51,574 nt of DNA from Dehalococcoidia bacterium (GTDB lineage Bacteria > Chloroflexota > Dehalococcoidia > UBA2979): contig JAQWMB010000007.1 of the NCBI GenBank assembly GCA_029246995.1, positions 1-51,574 of the forward strand, given 5' to 3'. A program made the translations under genes and the position numbers. The notes beneath the pieces are model-generated. The model ran no database searches. It saw only the letters and a list, made by a program, of their open reading frames with translations, and was not told where the DNA came from. Below, one piece after another: positions 29,012 to 39,376 of the stretch (its first letter is position 1; every line of letters begins with the position of its first letter).

Positions 29012-31975
29012 ATGCTAGAAAAAATTTTGACAAAAACTATTCCAATTGAAAAAGAAAACAAAAGTTTAATTGAAGATTTATATACGGTCATTGATGATGA
29101 AGCTGATCTCAAATTTGATAATGCATCTCGGATGATGTATTCAACCGATGCATCAATTTATCAAATGGAGCCTATTTGTATCATATTCCCAAAAAATGCC
29201 TCAGCAGTCAGTAAAATAGTTGAAATTGCCAATAAACATAATGTCCCAATTGTTCCTAGAGGGGCCGGTACAAGCTTAGCAGGGCAAGCAATCAATAATG
29301 GAATAATGATTGATTTCAGTAAATATATGAATAATGTTATTGAGGTGAATACAAAAGAGAAATGGGCAAAGGTTCAGCCTGGTATAGTAGTATCAGAATT
29401 TAATAAAATACTAGAACCATATGGTTTACAATATGCAATAGATACATCTACAAAAAATCGTGCAACAATTGGTGGTGGTATTGGAAATAATTCCTGCGGT
29501 ACGCATTCAATAATTTATGGTAAAACTATTGACCAAGTTCAACAATTACAAATGGTTTTATCAGATAGTACAATAACTACTTTTGAAAATATTAATTACA
29601 AAGATTTATCTACAAAAACAAAACAGAACAAATTAATTACAGGGATATATCAAGAGCTACCAAAAATTGTAGAAAAATACAATAAAGAAATTCAAACACG
29701 ATTTCCAAAAATAGACAGGAGAGTCTCTGGATATAACCTAGACGCATACGCGCATGAACAACATACTGGGAATGAAAAGAAATTATTTACAATTCTTAAT
29801 AAAGATGAACCTCTAGATCTTACTAAAATTATAGTTGGGTCTGAAGGAACATTAGGTATTGTCACAGAAGCAAAACTACGTTTAGTTGATCTACCTAAAT
29901 ACAAAGCTTTAGTTGTATCTACCTACAATTCAATCATTGACGCCGCAGAAGCTACAAATAATTTACTAGAATTCGCACCAGCTGCGATTGAATTAGTTGA
30001 TAAAAATATTATTCATGGATGCATAGAGAATCCAGGCTTTAGACATCTTGTAGATTTCTTAGAAGACAAACCAGAAGCAATGTTAATAGCTGAATTTTTT
30101 GGTGAGACTAAAGATTTACTGCAAGAAAAAATTAATGCTGTTTCATTAAATCAAAGCAGGAATAAAAATATCAATCAAATACTAAAAGTTACTGATTTAT
30201 CTAAGCAAGATAATATTTGGAAAATGAGACAAGCTGGCCTTGGTCTTTTGATGAATATTAAGGGAGATGCTAAACCACTTGCATTTGTAGAAGACACAGC
30301 AGTAGCACCGAAGGATTTACCAAAATTTTTATTTGACTTTCAAAAAATTATTGATGAACATCATACAACTGCAGGATTTTATGGACATGCAAGCGTAGGA
30401 TGCTTGCATATTAGACCAATGATTAATATTAAAAAATCTGATGAACTCACAAAAATGCACAGCATCGCTGAAAAAGTTGCAGACTTAGTTTTACAATACG
30501 ATGGATCACTTTCTGGAGAGCATGGCGATGGCATTTTAAGAGGAGTATTCACAGAAAAAATGTTTGGAAAAGAAATTACGCAAGCATTTAGAGATATAAA
30601 AAATATTTTTGATCCAAATCAACTTATGAATCCTGGTAAAATTATTGATACACCAAAATTTTCAAGTAATCTTAAAATTTCACCTACAAGAAATATGTTA
30701 AATCCGGTAACCAAATTAGATTTTAGTGATGAAGAGAGCTTTAGCAGTCTTGTTGAACAATGTAATGGGCAGGGAGCATGTAGAAAATTTGAAGGAGTTA
30801 TGTGTCCATCATATATGGCTACAATGGATGAAGAGCATTCGACAAGAGGTCGCGCAAATTTAATTAGAGAGTTACTAACAGACACAAGCGATCAAAATAC
30901 ACTATTAGATAATAGATTAATTGAAGCACTCGATCTTTGCGTTGGTTGCAAGGCATGCAAGATTGAATGTCCATCACAAGTAGACATGTCGAAATTGAAA
31001 ACTGAGATCATGCATCAATATCAACAAAAAAATGGTACGTCTTTGCGAACGAAACTTTTAATTAATATTAATAAACTAGCAAAAATTGGAAGTCATTTTC
31101 CAAAATTAGCTAATCTTCTAGCAAATAATCGTTTATTGAGAATCAAAGTACATTTTTTTCTAGGTATCCATAAGAATGCCAAGCTTCCAAAATTAACAAG
31201 AGAGACTTTTTATAAATGGTCAAAGCATAACAATCAGTATATATCGAATAAAAAAGTACTACTATTCATTGATACATTTACAAATTATTTTGATCCAAGT
31301 ATAGGAAAAGCTGCCGTAAAATTAATCAACTCACTTGGCTATGAAGTAGAAATTGCAGAGCAACAATTCTGCTGTGGACGCCCTGCTATATCAAAAGGCC
31401 AACTCAATCTTGCAAAAGAGTTAGCAGAACATACAGTAAAAGAACTACGGATATATTCTGAAAAAAATACCTCAATAATTTTTCTTGAACCTTCATGTTT
31501 TTCAGCTATTCAAGATGACTACAAAAGTCTAATTGATATGAAACAACATGAGAAAATTATAAAAAATTCTATGCTATTTGAAGAATTTATTATTAAGCAT
31601 GAACAAAGTCATCCTGGTTCTTTAAAATCAATTTTAAATATTGATAATGATTCTGTTGCTATCCATCCTCACTGTCATCAAAAAGCATTAGGTAAAGGAA
31701 ATATTACATCTGAATTACTAAACTCGACACTAGGCATAGATGCTTATCAAATTGAATCAACTTGCTGCGGAATGGCAGGTTCTTTTGGAATTGAAAAAGA
31801 GCATTATGAAATCTCAAAAAATATTGCCGAACTAGGTTTAATCAATCAAATCAATCAGCTTAATAATACTAAAACGATTGTAACAACAGGTACCTCATGC
31901 AGGCAACAAATCTTACAACATGCAAATATACAAAGCATGCACCTTGCAGAATATTTATCAAAAAAAATTAAATGA
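29012..31975 (+). CDS. FAD-linked oxidase / Fe-S oxidoreductase fusion (GlcD/D-lactate dehydrogenase type)
   Basis: VPRGAGTSLAGQAI; GSEGTLGIVTEAKLRL; CVGCKACKIECPS; CCGRPAISKG; CCGMAGSFG. Confidence 0.9.
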   Translation: MLEKILTKTIPIEKENKSLIEDLYTVIDDEADLKFDNASRMMYSTDASIYQMEPICIIFPKNASAVSKIVEIANKHNVPIVPRGAGTSLAGQAINNGIMIDFSKYMNNVIEVNTKEKWAKVQPGIVVSEFNKILEPYGLQYAIDTSTKNRATIGGGIGNNSCGTHSIIYGKTIDQVQQLQMVLSDSTITTFENINYKDLSTKTKQNKLITGIYQELPKIVEKYNKEIQTRFPKIDRRVSGYNLDAYAHEQHTGNEKKLFTILNKDEPLDLTKIIVGSEGTLGIVTEAKLRLVDLPKYKALVVSTYNSIIDAAEATNNLLEFAPAAIELVDKNIIHGCIENPGFRHLVDFLEDKPEAMLIAEFFGETKDLLQEKINAVSLNQSRNKNINQILKVTDLSKQDNIWKMRQAGLGLLMNIKGDAKPLAFVEDTAVAPKDLPKFLFDFQKIIDEHHTTAGFYGHASVGCLHIRPMINIKKSDELTKMHSIAEKVADLVLQYDGSLSGEHGDGILRGVFTEKMFGKEITQAFRDIKNIFDPNQLMNPGKIIDTPKFSSNLKISPTRNMLNPVTKLDFSDEESFSSLVEQCNGQGACRKFEGVMCPSYMATMDEEHSTRGRANLIRELLTDTSDQNTLLDNRLIEALDLCVGCKACKIECPSQVDMSKLKTEIMHQYQQKNGTSLRTKLLININKLAKIGSHFPKLANLLANNRLLRIKVHFFLGIHKNAKLPKLTRETFYKWSKHNNQYISNKKVLLFIDTFTNYFDPSIGKAAVKLINSLGYEVEIAEQQFCCGRPAISKGQLNLAKELAEHTVKELRIYSEKNTSIIFLEPSCFSAIQDDYKSLIDMKQHEKIIKNSMLFEEFIIKHEQSHPGSLKSILNIDNDSVAIHPHCHQKALGKGNITSELLNSTLGIDAYQIESTCCGMAGSFGIEKEHYEISKNIAELGLINQINQLNNTKTIVTTGTSCRQQILQHANIQSMHLAEYLSKKIK

Positions 31976-31989
31976 TTTAGGATGAACCT

Positions 31990-33144
31990 ATTAATCAAAT
32001 ATCAATTCAATTAACAAGATTATCAATAGGATTATTTTGGGCATCATTATATTTATATGTACCAGTATTACCAATTCATGTAGAAAATATTACTGGAAAT
32101 TTAGAAATTGTTGGAATAATTCTAAGTGCATATGCCATCGCTCAATTAACTCTCAGAATACCAATTGGACTATTAGCTGATAAGATTGGTAAAAAAAAAT
32201 TAAGCTTAATTGCAATTTTTTTATCTAGTGCTGGTGCAGTATTACTGATGTTTTCAAGTACTGGGATCACACTATTTTTATCTAGGACATTAACTGGGCT
32301 TGCAGCCGCAGGGTGGGTACCAATCAGTGTGTTATATAGCTCGTATTTCAAAGATGATAATGCAGACCGCTCAATGTCACAAGCAGTAATGATAAATTCA
32401 ATTGGCTTACTAAGTTCTACATATTTTGGTGGACTCATAGCTGAAAATTATGGAATAGACACTGTATTTATTATCTCTGCTATTTTTGGAGTCATTAGTG
32501 GTGTATGCATGCTTTTCAGTCAGGAGCCTCATCAAATTAATGTCAAACCTCAGAAAATTTCATTAAAAAAAATAATTAATAAAAGATTATTAGGAATTTG
32601 CGCAACTGGATCATGTTTATTTTATTTAACATTTTCTACTATTTATGGCTTTATACCTATTTACCTTACAAATATTGGCGCATCAGAAACTATGATTGGC
32701 GTAACAATATCTTTATCGTTAACAGCATCACTGATTGGTGCTGGCTCTTTACCAAAGATTAATCAACTAATGAATAATAGAAAGGCAATATTATTTACAT
32801 GGATTCTTATGATTACAACAACTATTTTCACTCCAATATTTCATACATTAATCATCATCATTCCATTACAGTTCATTGGTGGTTTTGGAAGAGGGATTAT
32901 GACAGCACTATTAATGTCTCTAGTAATTAAACAATCAAATTATCAAAATAGATCTACTTCAATGGGAATATATCAATCACTATATTCAGTAGGTATGTTT
33001 CTTGGGCCTTTCGTATCTGGGATTATTGCAGGAATGATCGGAGTAGAGAGTATTTTCTATTTTGCAGCTTTAATATGTTTTATTGGTATGATTATTGGAA
33101 TGTTCATTACAGATACACTTGAAATAAATGAGATCAGAAATTAA
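31990..33144 (+). CDS. MFS transporter, longer than the track ORF (noncanonical start or frameshift)
   Basis: Open in frame from after TAG at 31978-31980: INQISIQLTRLSIGLFWASLYLYVPVLPIHVENITGNLEIVGIILSAYAIAQLTLRIPIGLLADKIGKKK..., which supplies the missing N-terminal TMs. No in-frame ATG/GTG/TTG before 32248. Confidence 0.7.
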   Translation: MNQISIQLTRLSIGLFWASLYLYVPVLPIHVENITGNLEIVGIILSAYAIAQLTLRIPIGLLADKIGKKKLSLIAIFLSSAGAVLLMFSSTGITLFLSRTLTGLAAAGWVPISVLYSSYFKDDNADRSMSQAVMINSIGLLSSTYFGGLIAENYGIDTVFIISAIFGVISGVCMLFSQEPHQINVKPQKISLKKIINKRLLGICATGSCLFYLTFSTIYGFIPIYLTNIGASETMIGVTISLSLTASLIGAGSLPKINQLMNNRKAILFTWILMITTTIFTPIFHTLIIIIPLQFIGGFGRGIMTALLMSLVIKQSNYQNRSTSMGIYQSLYSVGMFLGPFVSGIIAGMIGVESIFYFAALICFIGMIIGMFITDTLEINEIRN

Positions 33145-33181
33145 CTTAACTAAGTAATTGAATTTTAACAAAGAGGATTTT

Positions 33182-34090
33182 ATGAAAATAGCTATTACAG
33201 GTTCGACTGGTTTAATTGGAAGAACATTATCAAAAAAATTATCAAAAAATGACCATGAAATTTTAAATATAACAAGAGGTGACCATAATAAAGAAGATGT
33301 CATGTGGGATCCATCTAATGAATGGATTCAAGAAGGTCTTTTTGAAGGAGTTGATGTAATTATTAATTTATCAGGACAAACGATTGGTGGACGACTCACT
33401 AACAATGCAAAGATAAATATCTACCAATCTCGTGTAAATCTCACGAATCTACTCGTCAAAGAAATCATAAAATATCCTCAAAAACCAAAACATCTTATAA
33501 GTGCTTCTGCGATTGGTTATTATGGTAATCGATATAATGAAGAAATCTTTGAAAATTCATCACCTGGCTCAGGTTTCTTGGCTACTTTGCCTATTGAATG
33601 GGAAAAGGCTGCTAATGCAATTGCTACACACGGAGTAAAGGTCACAAATCTACGTACAGGATTAATTATGACTAATAAGGGTGGATTTCTAACAAAGCCA
33701 ATTATTCCTGGTTTTTCATTATTAACTTTGTTCAAATTAGGCATTGCTGGCAAGCTCGGTAATGGTAAGCAATGGATGTCATGGATAAGCCTTACTGATG
33801 CAGTCAATGCAATTGAATTCATCATAAATAATGAAGTAGAAGGTCCTGTTAATTTAGTGAGCCCAATTCCAGTAACTAACTATGAATTTACAAAAACTTT
33901 AGGAAAAGTAATTCGTAGACCGACAATTATACCTGTTCCCGGCATGCCTTTAAAAATGATATTTGGTGAATTTGCAAAAGATGGCTTACTAGGTGGACAA
34001 AAAGCTTATCCGAAAAAATTAATTGATAATGGATTTGAATTCAAATATTCAAAAATTAAAGAAACACTTGATTTTGAATTATTTAATTAG
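33182..34090 (+). CDS. TIGR01777-type NAD-dependent epimerase family protein
   Basis: MKIAITGSTGLIGRTLSKKL; INLSGQTIGGRLT; SASAIGYYGNR; MSWISLTDAVNAIEFII. ATG 33182 with RBS AGAGGA preferred. Confidence 0.85.
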   Translation: MKIAITGSTGLIGRTLSKKLSKNDHEILNITRGDHNKEDVMWDPSNEWIQEGLFEGVDVIINLSGQTIGGRLTNNAKINIYQSRVNLTNLLVKEIIKYPQKPKHLISASAIGYYGNRYNEEIFENSSPGSGFLATLPIEWEKAANAIATHGVKVTNLRTGLIMTNKGGFLTKPIIPGFSLLTLFKLGIAGKLGNGKQWMSWISLTDAVNAIEFIINNEVEGPVNLVSPIPVTNYEFTKTLGKVIRRPTIIPVPGMPLKMIFGEFAKDGLLGGQKAYPKKLIDNGFEFKYSKIKETLDFELFN

Positions 34091-36338
34091 ATGACGCAGA
34101 TTCTAATTTTGAAGGCCACCAATTCTTATCTCCCAATTTTGAAACAATTGCTGGAACAATAATCGTTCTTGTAATAAAAGTATCCATAATAACACCGACT
34201 GAAACTGCAAAACCTAATTGAAATAAATCAATCAGCGGCAATGTCATAAAAACAGCAAAAGTGCCAGCTAATATTAAACCGGCTGAAGTGATAACACCGC
34301 CAGTTACAGATATGGCATCCTTGACTGCAATATCTAATGGTTTCTTTTGAGCCTCTTCTTTAATTCTAGACATTACGTAAATATTATAATCAACACCCAA
34401 TGCATTTAGGAAAACAAAGACATAAAATAATGTGCCTGGACTAATTCCTGAATGACCAAAAACATACTCAAAGAAAATCAGTGAAATACCTAAGGTTCCA
34501 GCAAATGTAACAAGAATGGTTAAACATAAATATATTGGAGCAACTAAAGAACGTAGTAAGATAGCAAGAATAATTGCAATAGATAAAAGAACTAAAGGTA
34601 ATACAATCAAATTATCTCTATTAATAGCAGTTCTAGTATCTGTTGCTTCTGCAGTTTCACCACCATATGCCATATATGTCGAAGTAAGTTTTAATTCATC
34701 AAGTGAATTTTTTGATATATTACGCAGTTCATTTATTGAATTTAAGGAGACAGATGAAAAAGGATTGTCATCGAAAACAATATCAAATCTGAAAACCTTT
34801 GTATCTTCAGACATAAATCTTAATGCACTATTTTTAAGATATAAATTATTTTGATTATTAATATCAGTAAAAAAAACAGCATTGATATCATTTTTGTCAA
34901 AAGGACCATTTATGCCAAAAGGCCTTGATATTGTCGAAACATCGGCAACATTAGGATGATTATAAATATCCACCGCAATTTTATCAATAATATTTATGCT
35001 TTCCTTATTAAAATCATCTTTAGTTACAAGATATGCATAAGAAGGAGAAATCTCACCAGCAGGAAAACCATTTCTAAGCATTTGAAAGCCTTTTACTGAT
35101 TCGGTTTCTGCTGGCAAACTTGCTAATGAATCATAATTAGGATTATAGAGAAGTAAGCCAGAAGATAGAATTGCTAATACGGCAATGCTTACAGATATAA
35201 CTTTCATAGGTCTTTCTAATACCCATGCAGCAATAACACCATAGACTCGCTTCTTAATAACTGGATTATCCTGATATCTTGGGATAATTGGCCAAAAAGA
35301 AAATCTACCTAATATCAATAACAATGCAGGAACAAAAGTAATTGCTGCAATCATCATAAGAAATAATGCAATTGCTAAAATTGGACCTAGTGCAGAAGAA
35401 CTACCTAAACTGGCCAATAATAAAATTGCTGATGCAACTAAAATTGTACTTCCAGAAGATAAAACAGCTGGCCCAACAGCTTTAACAGTGATGTTCATTG
35501 CTTCATGTTTATCTTTATATTTTAATAATTCTTCTCTATATCGTGAAGAAATGAAGAGACAGTAATCTGTGCCTGAACCAAAAAGAATAATTGTCATAAT
35601 GCCTGTAGCTTGTCCATTAACATTGATGCCAAATTGTTTCAATATTAATGCACCTACGGCACCTGCAACAAAATATACAAAACTTACAGCAATTAATGGT
35701 ATAAATGGAATCACTGGAGATCGATAAATAATAACTAGCAATACTAAAACTAGTATTGCACTAGCAAGTAACAAAAAAACGTCGATAGTAGCAAACACTG
35801 CGACTAAGTCACTGATCAAACCCCCAGGGCCACCTACATTAATTGCTAAATTCTCAGTTCTATATTGATGCGCATATTCTCTAATGTCTTTTACTAAATT
35901 AGTAAACTCGTCTGAGCTAGGTTCACCAATTAAATTGACTATCATATTCATAGTAGTACCATCAGGTGAAATTAATTCAGAACTTGCCGCAGGTACATTA
36001 TAAATAGAGATTACTCCACCAACAGAATCAGGTAACTGATCTGAGGCTAACCACCTATTAATATTTTCCCCTGATTGATAATCATCTTCAGAAAGACCAT
36101 TTTGATTAGCAAATATTATCATTAGAGGTATACCATCAGATGGAAAAGCCTCGCGAGATACTTCTAGTGCTAGAGTTGAATCAGCGCCTTTAGGTAAGAA
36201 ACTAGAAGCATTATTTTCTGTAACATCAATTAGCGATGGACCTAATGATGCCAAAAAAACTAATAGAAACCAAAGAGATACTGTGACCCATTTACCTTTT
36301 GCATCTGTAACAAAATTGGATAAAATCTTCATAATCAA
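34083..36338 (-). CDS. MMPL-family RND transporter
   Basis: Two 6-TM halves; FGSGTDYCLFISSRYREEL; LNALGVDYNIYVMSRIKEEA. Confidence 0.9.
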   Translation of the reverse strand: MIMKILSNFVTDAKGKWVTVSLWFLLVFLASLGPSLIDVTENNASSFLPKGADSTLALEVSREAFPSDGIPLMIIFANQNGLSEDDYQSGENINRWLASDQLPDSVGGVISIYNVPAASSELISPDGTTMNMIVNLIGEPSSDEFTNLVKDIREYAHQYRTENLAINVGGPGGLISDLVAVFATIDVFLLLASAILVLVLLVIIYRSPVIPFIPLIAVSFVYFVAGAVGALILKQFGINVNGQATGIMTIILFGSGTDYCLFISSRYREELLKYKDKHEAMNITVKAVGPAVLSSGSTILVASAILLLASLGSSSALGPILAIALFLMMIAAITFVPALLLILGRFSFWPIIPRYQDNPVIKKRVYGVIAAWVLERPMKVISVSIAVLAILSSGLLLYNPNYDSLASLPAETESVKGFQMLRNGFPAGEISPSYAYLVTKDDFNKESINIIDKIAVDIYNHPNVADVSTISRPFGINGPFDKNDINAVFFTDINNQNNLYLKNSALRFMSEDTKVFRFDIVFDDNPFSSVSLNSINELRNISKNSLDELKLTSTYMAYGGETAEATDTRTAINRDNLIVLPLVLLSIAIILAILLRSLVAPIYLCLTILVTFAGTLGISLIFFEYVFGHSGISPGTLFYVFVFLNALGVDYNIYVMSRIKEEAQKKPLDIAVKDAISVTGGVITSAGLILAGTFAVFMTLPLIDLFQLGFAVSVGVIMDTFITRTIIVPAIVSKLGDKNWWPSKLESASSN

Positions 36339-36421
36339 ATATTTTCTCTATGAAGAAGAGCTTAAACATAGTTTTCCTATAAGCTAGTGTGAATGTTTAA
36401 AAAAAATTACTATTTCTTTTA

Positions 36422-37645
36422 TTAACCTCTAGGTAGACCAAGGCCTCTAGTTGCAATAATATTTCTTTGAATTTCATTAGCACCACCAAAGATCGTACGA
36501 ACTACAGAGTGAGCATATTCACGAGTGAAATATGCGTCCATAGGTGCTTTACTTTCTTCCCATAAATTTCCATACAATCCAAAAACCTTTGTGCCAGTAT
36601 TTGATAATCTTTGAGAAAGTTCAGAATTAAAAATTTTTGAAACAGATGCTTCATAGTTTGGAACAATTTCATTAGACTGCAATGAAACTATTCTAAATGA
36701 AAAATTAAAAAGTACTTCCGATTCAATATATCGATCAGAAATTGCATTACGAAATTTTTTTAAGCCATTAATAAAAACATCATTGACGGCATTCTTTGAA
36801 AATTCTATCAAATCTTCAATTCTTTTTCTTGTATGTACAGCACCTGAAATATTGGATCTTTCATAATCTAACAATGTCATAGCAACATACCAACCTCTAT
36901 TTTCGGGTCCAATAATTTGCATCTGAGGCACTTCAACATTTTCATAGAATGTCTCATTGGTTGAATGCTCCCATGCCATATCAATAATTGGATTTACAGA
37001 TAATCCAGGGGAGCTTTGATCCATGACAAAAAAACTAATACCTCTGTGTTTAGGCGCTTCTGGATCAGTTCTAAATAAACCAAATATCCAATTAGATTTG
37101 TGAGAGCGTGAGGTCCAAAGTTTTTGGCCATTAATTATATATTGATCACCATTTTTTTCTGCCCTAGCTTGCAATGAAGCAAGATCAGAACCAGCTCCAG
37201 GTTCTGAAAAACCTTGCGCCCAAAGCATTTCTCCAGATAATGTTGGTTGCAAGAAAGTTTTTTTCTGTTGGTCAGTCCCATGAATTAAAATAGTAGGACC
37301 AAGCATTGAAACTCCTTGACCGCCTACCGTTGGAGCATCGTGTAAAGCCATCTCTTGATGCAAGATAAATTGATCGATTGGTGAAAGACCAGCCCCACCA
37401 TATTCTTTTGGCCAATGTGGTGCTACCCAACCTTTTTTTTGTAAAACTTCCATCCATGTTTTAGCAGATTTTTTTTGATCCTCATCACCTAAAACAAAAA
37501 AATTCTGCCAGTCACCAGCTTCTAATCCAGTAGGAGGTTTAGAATTTTTATAGTAATTTGGTAAATTGCTATCAATATAGCTAACGACTTCATTTCGAAA
37601 TGTTTGTTGACTTATAGAATCAGACCAATCCACATCTTGCTCCAA
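36422..37645 (-). CDS. Acyl-CoA dehydrogenase family protein
   Basis: GWVAPHWPKEYGGAGLSPIDQFI; FSEPGAGSDLASLQARAEKNGDQYIINGQKLWTS; GGANEIQRNIIATRGLGLPR. Confidence 0.92.
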   Translation of the reverse strand: MEQDVDWSDSISQQTFRNEVVSYIDSNLPNYYKNSKPPTGLEAGDWQNFFVLGDEDQKKSAKTWMEVLQKKGWVAPHWPKEYGGAGLSPIDQFILHQEMALHDAPTVGGQGVSMLGPTILIHGTDQQKKTFLQPTLSGEMLWAQGFSEPGAGSDLASLQARAEKNGDQYIINGQKLWTSRSHKSNWIFGLFRTDPEAPKHRGISFFVMDQSSPGLSVNPIIDMAWEHSTNETFYENVEVPQMQIIGPENRGWYVAMTLLDYERSNISGAVHTRKRIEDLIEFSKNAVNDVFINGLKKFRNAISDRYIESEVLFNFSFRIVSLQSNEIVPNYEASVSKIFNSELSQRLSNTGTKVFGLYGNLWEESKAPMDAYFTREYAHSVVRTIFGGANEIQRNIIATRGLGLPRG

Positions 37646-37660
37646 AAAAATTAAAAGAAC

Positions 37661-38422
37661 TTATCGACGACTAGCTAAGGAATAAAAAGATAACAAAACT
37701 AATAAAGTCACCAATCCAGCGATAATGATAGTTCTATTATTGGAACCTTCATCATTATTTTCAATTATAGTTTTTCCTTCGTTCATGGGCTTGATGACTG
37801 TTGTTGATTGTTTCTTAGTATTGTCGTTAGATGGCTTAACCTTAGAAGCACTCTCATTTGTAGAAGCTTGAGACATTGCAGATTTCTCTTTTGTTGCTTC
37901 ATTAACCAAACTAGGTGTTGTTTTAGCTTCTTTCTCTTCTGTATCTTTTGGTTTTTCAGGAGGCCCAGGTAAAGCAGGATAAGCTTGCTGCTTTTTTGAA
38001 TCAATATTATCATTATTGGAATCCTTTGATGATTCACCACTTTGTCCTGATTGATTGATTAAAGTTAAATTCAAGCCAGTTGCTGATTTTGGGGCACCAC
38101 CTTTACGCCAAAGAATAGTTTCATTGGCCACTTGTCCATTTACCTTAAAACTGATTTTTGAACCTTCAAATGCACTGCATTCACCTTCATCAACATATGC
38201 TAAAAAAATATAACCAGTCGAACTGTTAGGTTCTACTAAGATTTTTGCTTCTTTACAATCTTGATCATTTACTAATATTTTGATATCAGCTGTTACACTA
38301 GAAGCAACACCAAAAACTGTCATGGGCGCTTGAGCATGTGAAATGGTCATTGAAAAAAAGAAAGAAAATAGTAAAGATAATAAAATTGAAAAACTAATAA
38401 ATTTTATATTAATATTTAACAT
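37661..38422 (-). CDS. Secreted/anchored protein with Ser/Thr/Lys-rich linker and C-terminal TM
   Basis: N-terminal signal peptide, low-complexity middle, C-terminal RTIIIAGLVTLLVLLSFYSLASRR*. Confidence 0.6.
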   Translation of the reverse strand: MLNINIKFISFSILLSLLFSFFFSMTISHAQAPMTVFGVASSVTADIKILVNDQDCKEAKILVEPNSSTGYIFLAYVDEGECSAFEGSKISFKVNGQVANETILWRKGGAPKSATGLNLTLINQSGQSGESSKDSNNDNIDSKKQQAYPALPGPPEKPKDTEEKEAKTTPSLVNEATKEKSAMSQASTNESASKVKPSNDNTKKQSTTVIKPMNEGKTIIENNDEGSNNRTIIIAGLVTLLVLLSFYSLASRR

Positions 38423-38632
38423 TGCAACTCTTTCTATTACATTAATCTACCAAAAAAATAAATTACAGTAAGTCTTCAAAGCAGGAAAAAATTAATTTTT
38501 TCTGACTATAGAATAAATAAAATCTAGAGTTAAAAAAGATACTGAAATCATAATGATTAATGTAGCATTCTGGCAAATAAAGGTACTGCAAGTATCTAAC
38601 ATGTTAGCTCCAAGTTAATTTTAGCATAGCAT

Positions 38633-39376
38633 CTATAAAATTTGGCTCAAAAACAATTTAGTTCTATCCTCTTTAGGATTAGTAAAAAAATGTTCGGGAG
38701 TACCTTCTTCAACCAATAATCCTTCATCAAAAAAATAAAATCTGTCTGCAGCTTCTCTTGCAAAACCCATTTCATGGGTGACAACAATCATTGTCATTCC
38801 AGAAGCTGCTAGCTCTTTCATTACATCGAGTACTTCTTTTATCATTTCTGGATCAAGTGCCGAAGTTGGTTCATCAAATAACATAATCTTTGGTTGCATT
38901 GCTAATGCTCTTGCAATAGCAACACGTTGTTGTTGACCCCCTGATAATTGAGCAGGGAACTTGTCTGCCTGTTCAGGAATTCCAACTCTTTCTAAGAGCG
39001 GCATTGCAATTGACTCAGCTTCATCTTGTGAAATACCTTTAACTTTCTGAGGGGCTAGAGCTATATTTCTTTTTACTGTTAAATGTGGGAATAAATTAAA
39101 TTGTTGAAAAACCATACCTACATTAGAACGAATAGTTTCTAAGTTTTTAATATCATCATTTAACTCGGTACCATCAACAATAATCTTACCGTCATCATGT
39201 TTTTCTAGTTGATTAATAGTTCGTATAAAAGTAGATTTACCAGAACCAGAGGGTCCTAATATAACAACAACTTCTCCTTCATGAACTTCCATTGATACAC
39301 CTTTTAAAGCATAAAAATCACCGAACTTCTTTTTGACATTATCAGCTTTAATAATAATTTTATTACTCTTACTCAT
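38633..39376 (-). CDS. aapP: Amino-acid ABC transporter ATP-binding protein (AapP/GlnQ-like)
   Basis: Walker [10 protein letters not shown], signature [16 protein letters not shown], Walker [13 protein letters not shown]. Confidence 0.92.
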   Translation of the reverse strand: MSKSNKIIIKADNVKKKFGDFYALKGVSMEVHEGEVVVILGPSGSGKSTFIRTINQLEKHDDGKIIVDGTELNDDIKNLETIRSNVGMVFQQFNLFPHLTVKRNIALAPQKVKGISQDEAESIAMPLLERVGIPEQADKFPAQLSGGQQQRVAIARALAMQPKIMLFDEPTSALDPEMIKEVLDVMKELAASGMTMIVVTHEMGFAREAADRFYFFDEGLLVEEGTPEHFFTNPKEDRTKLFLSQIL

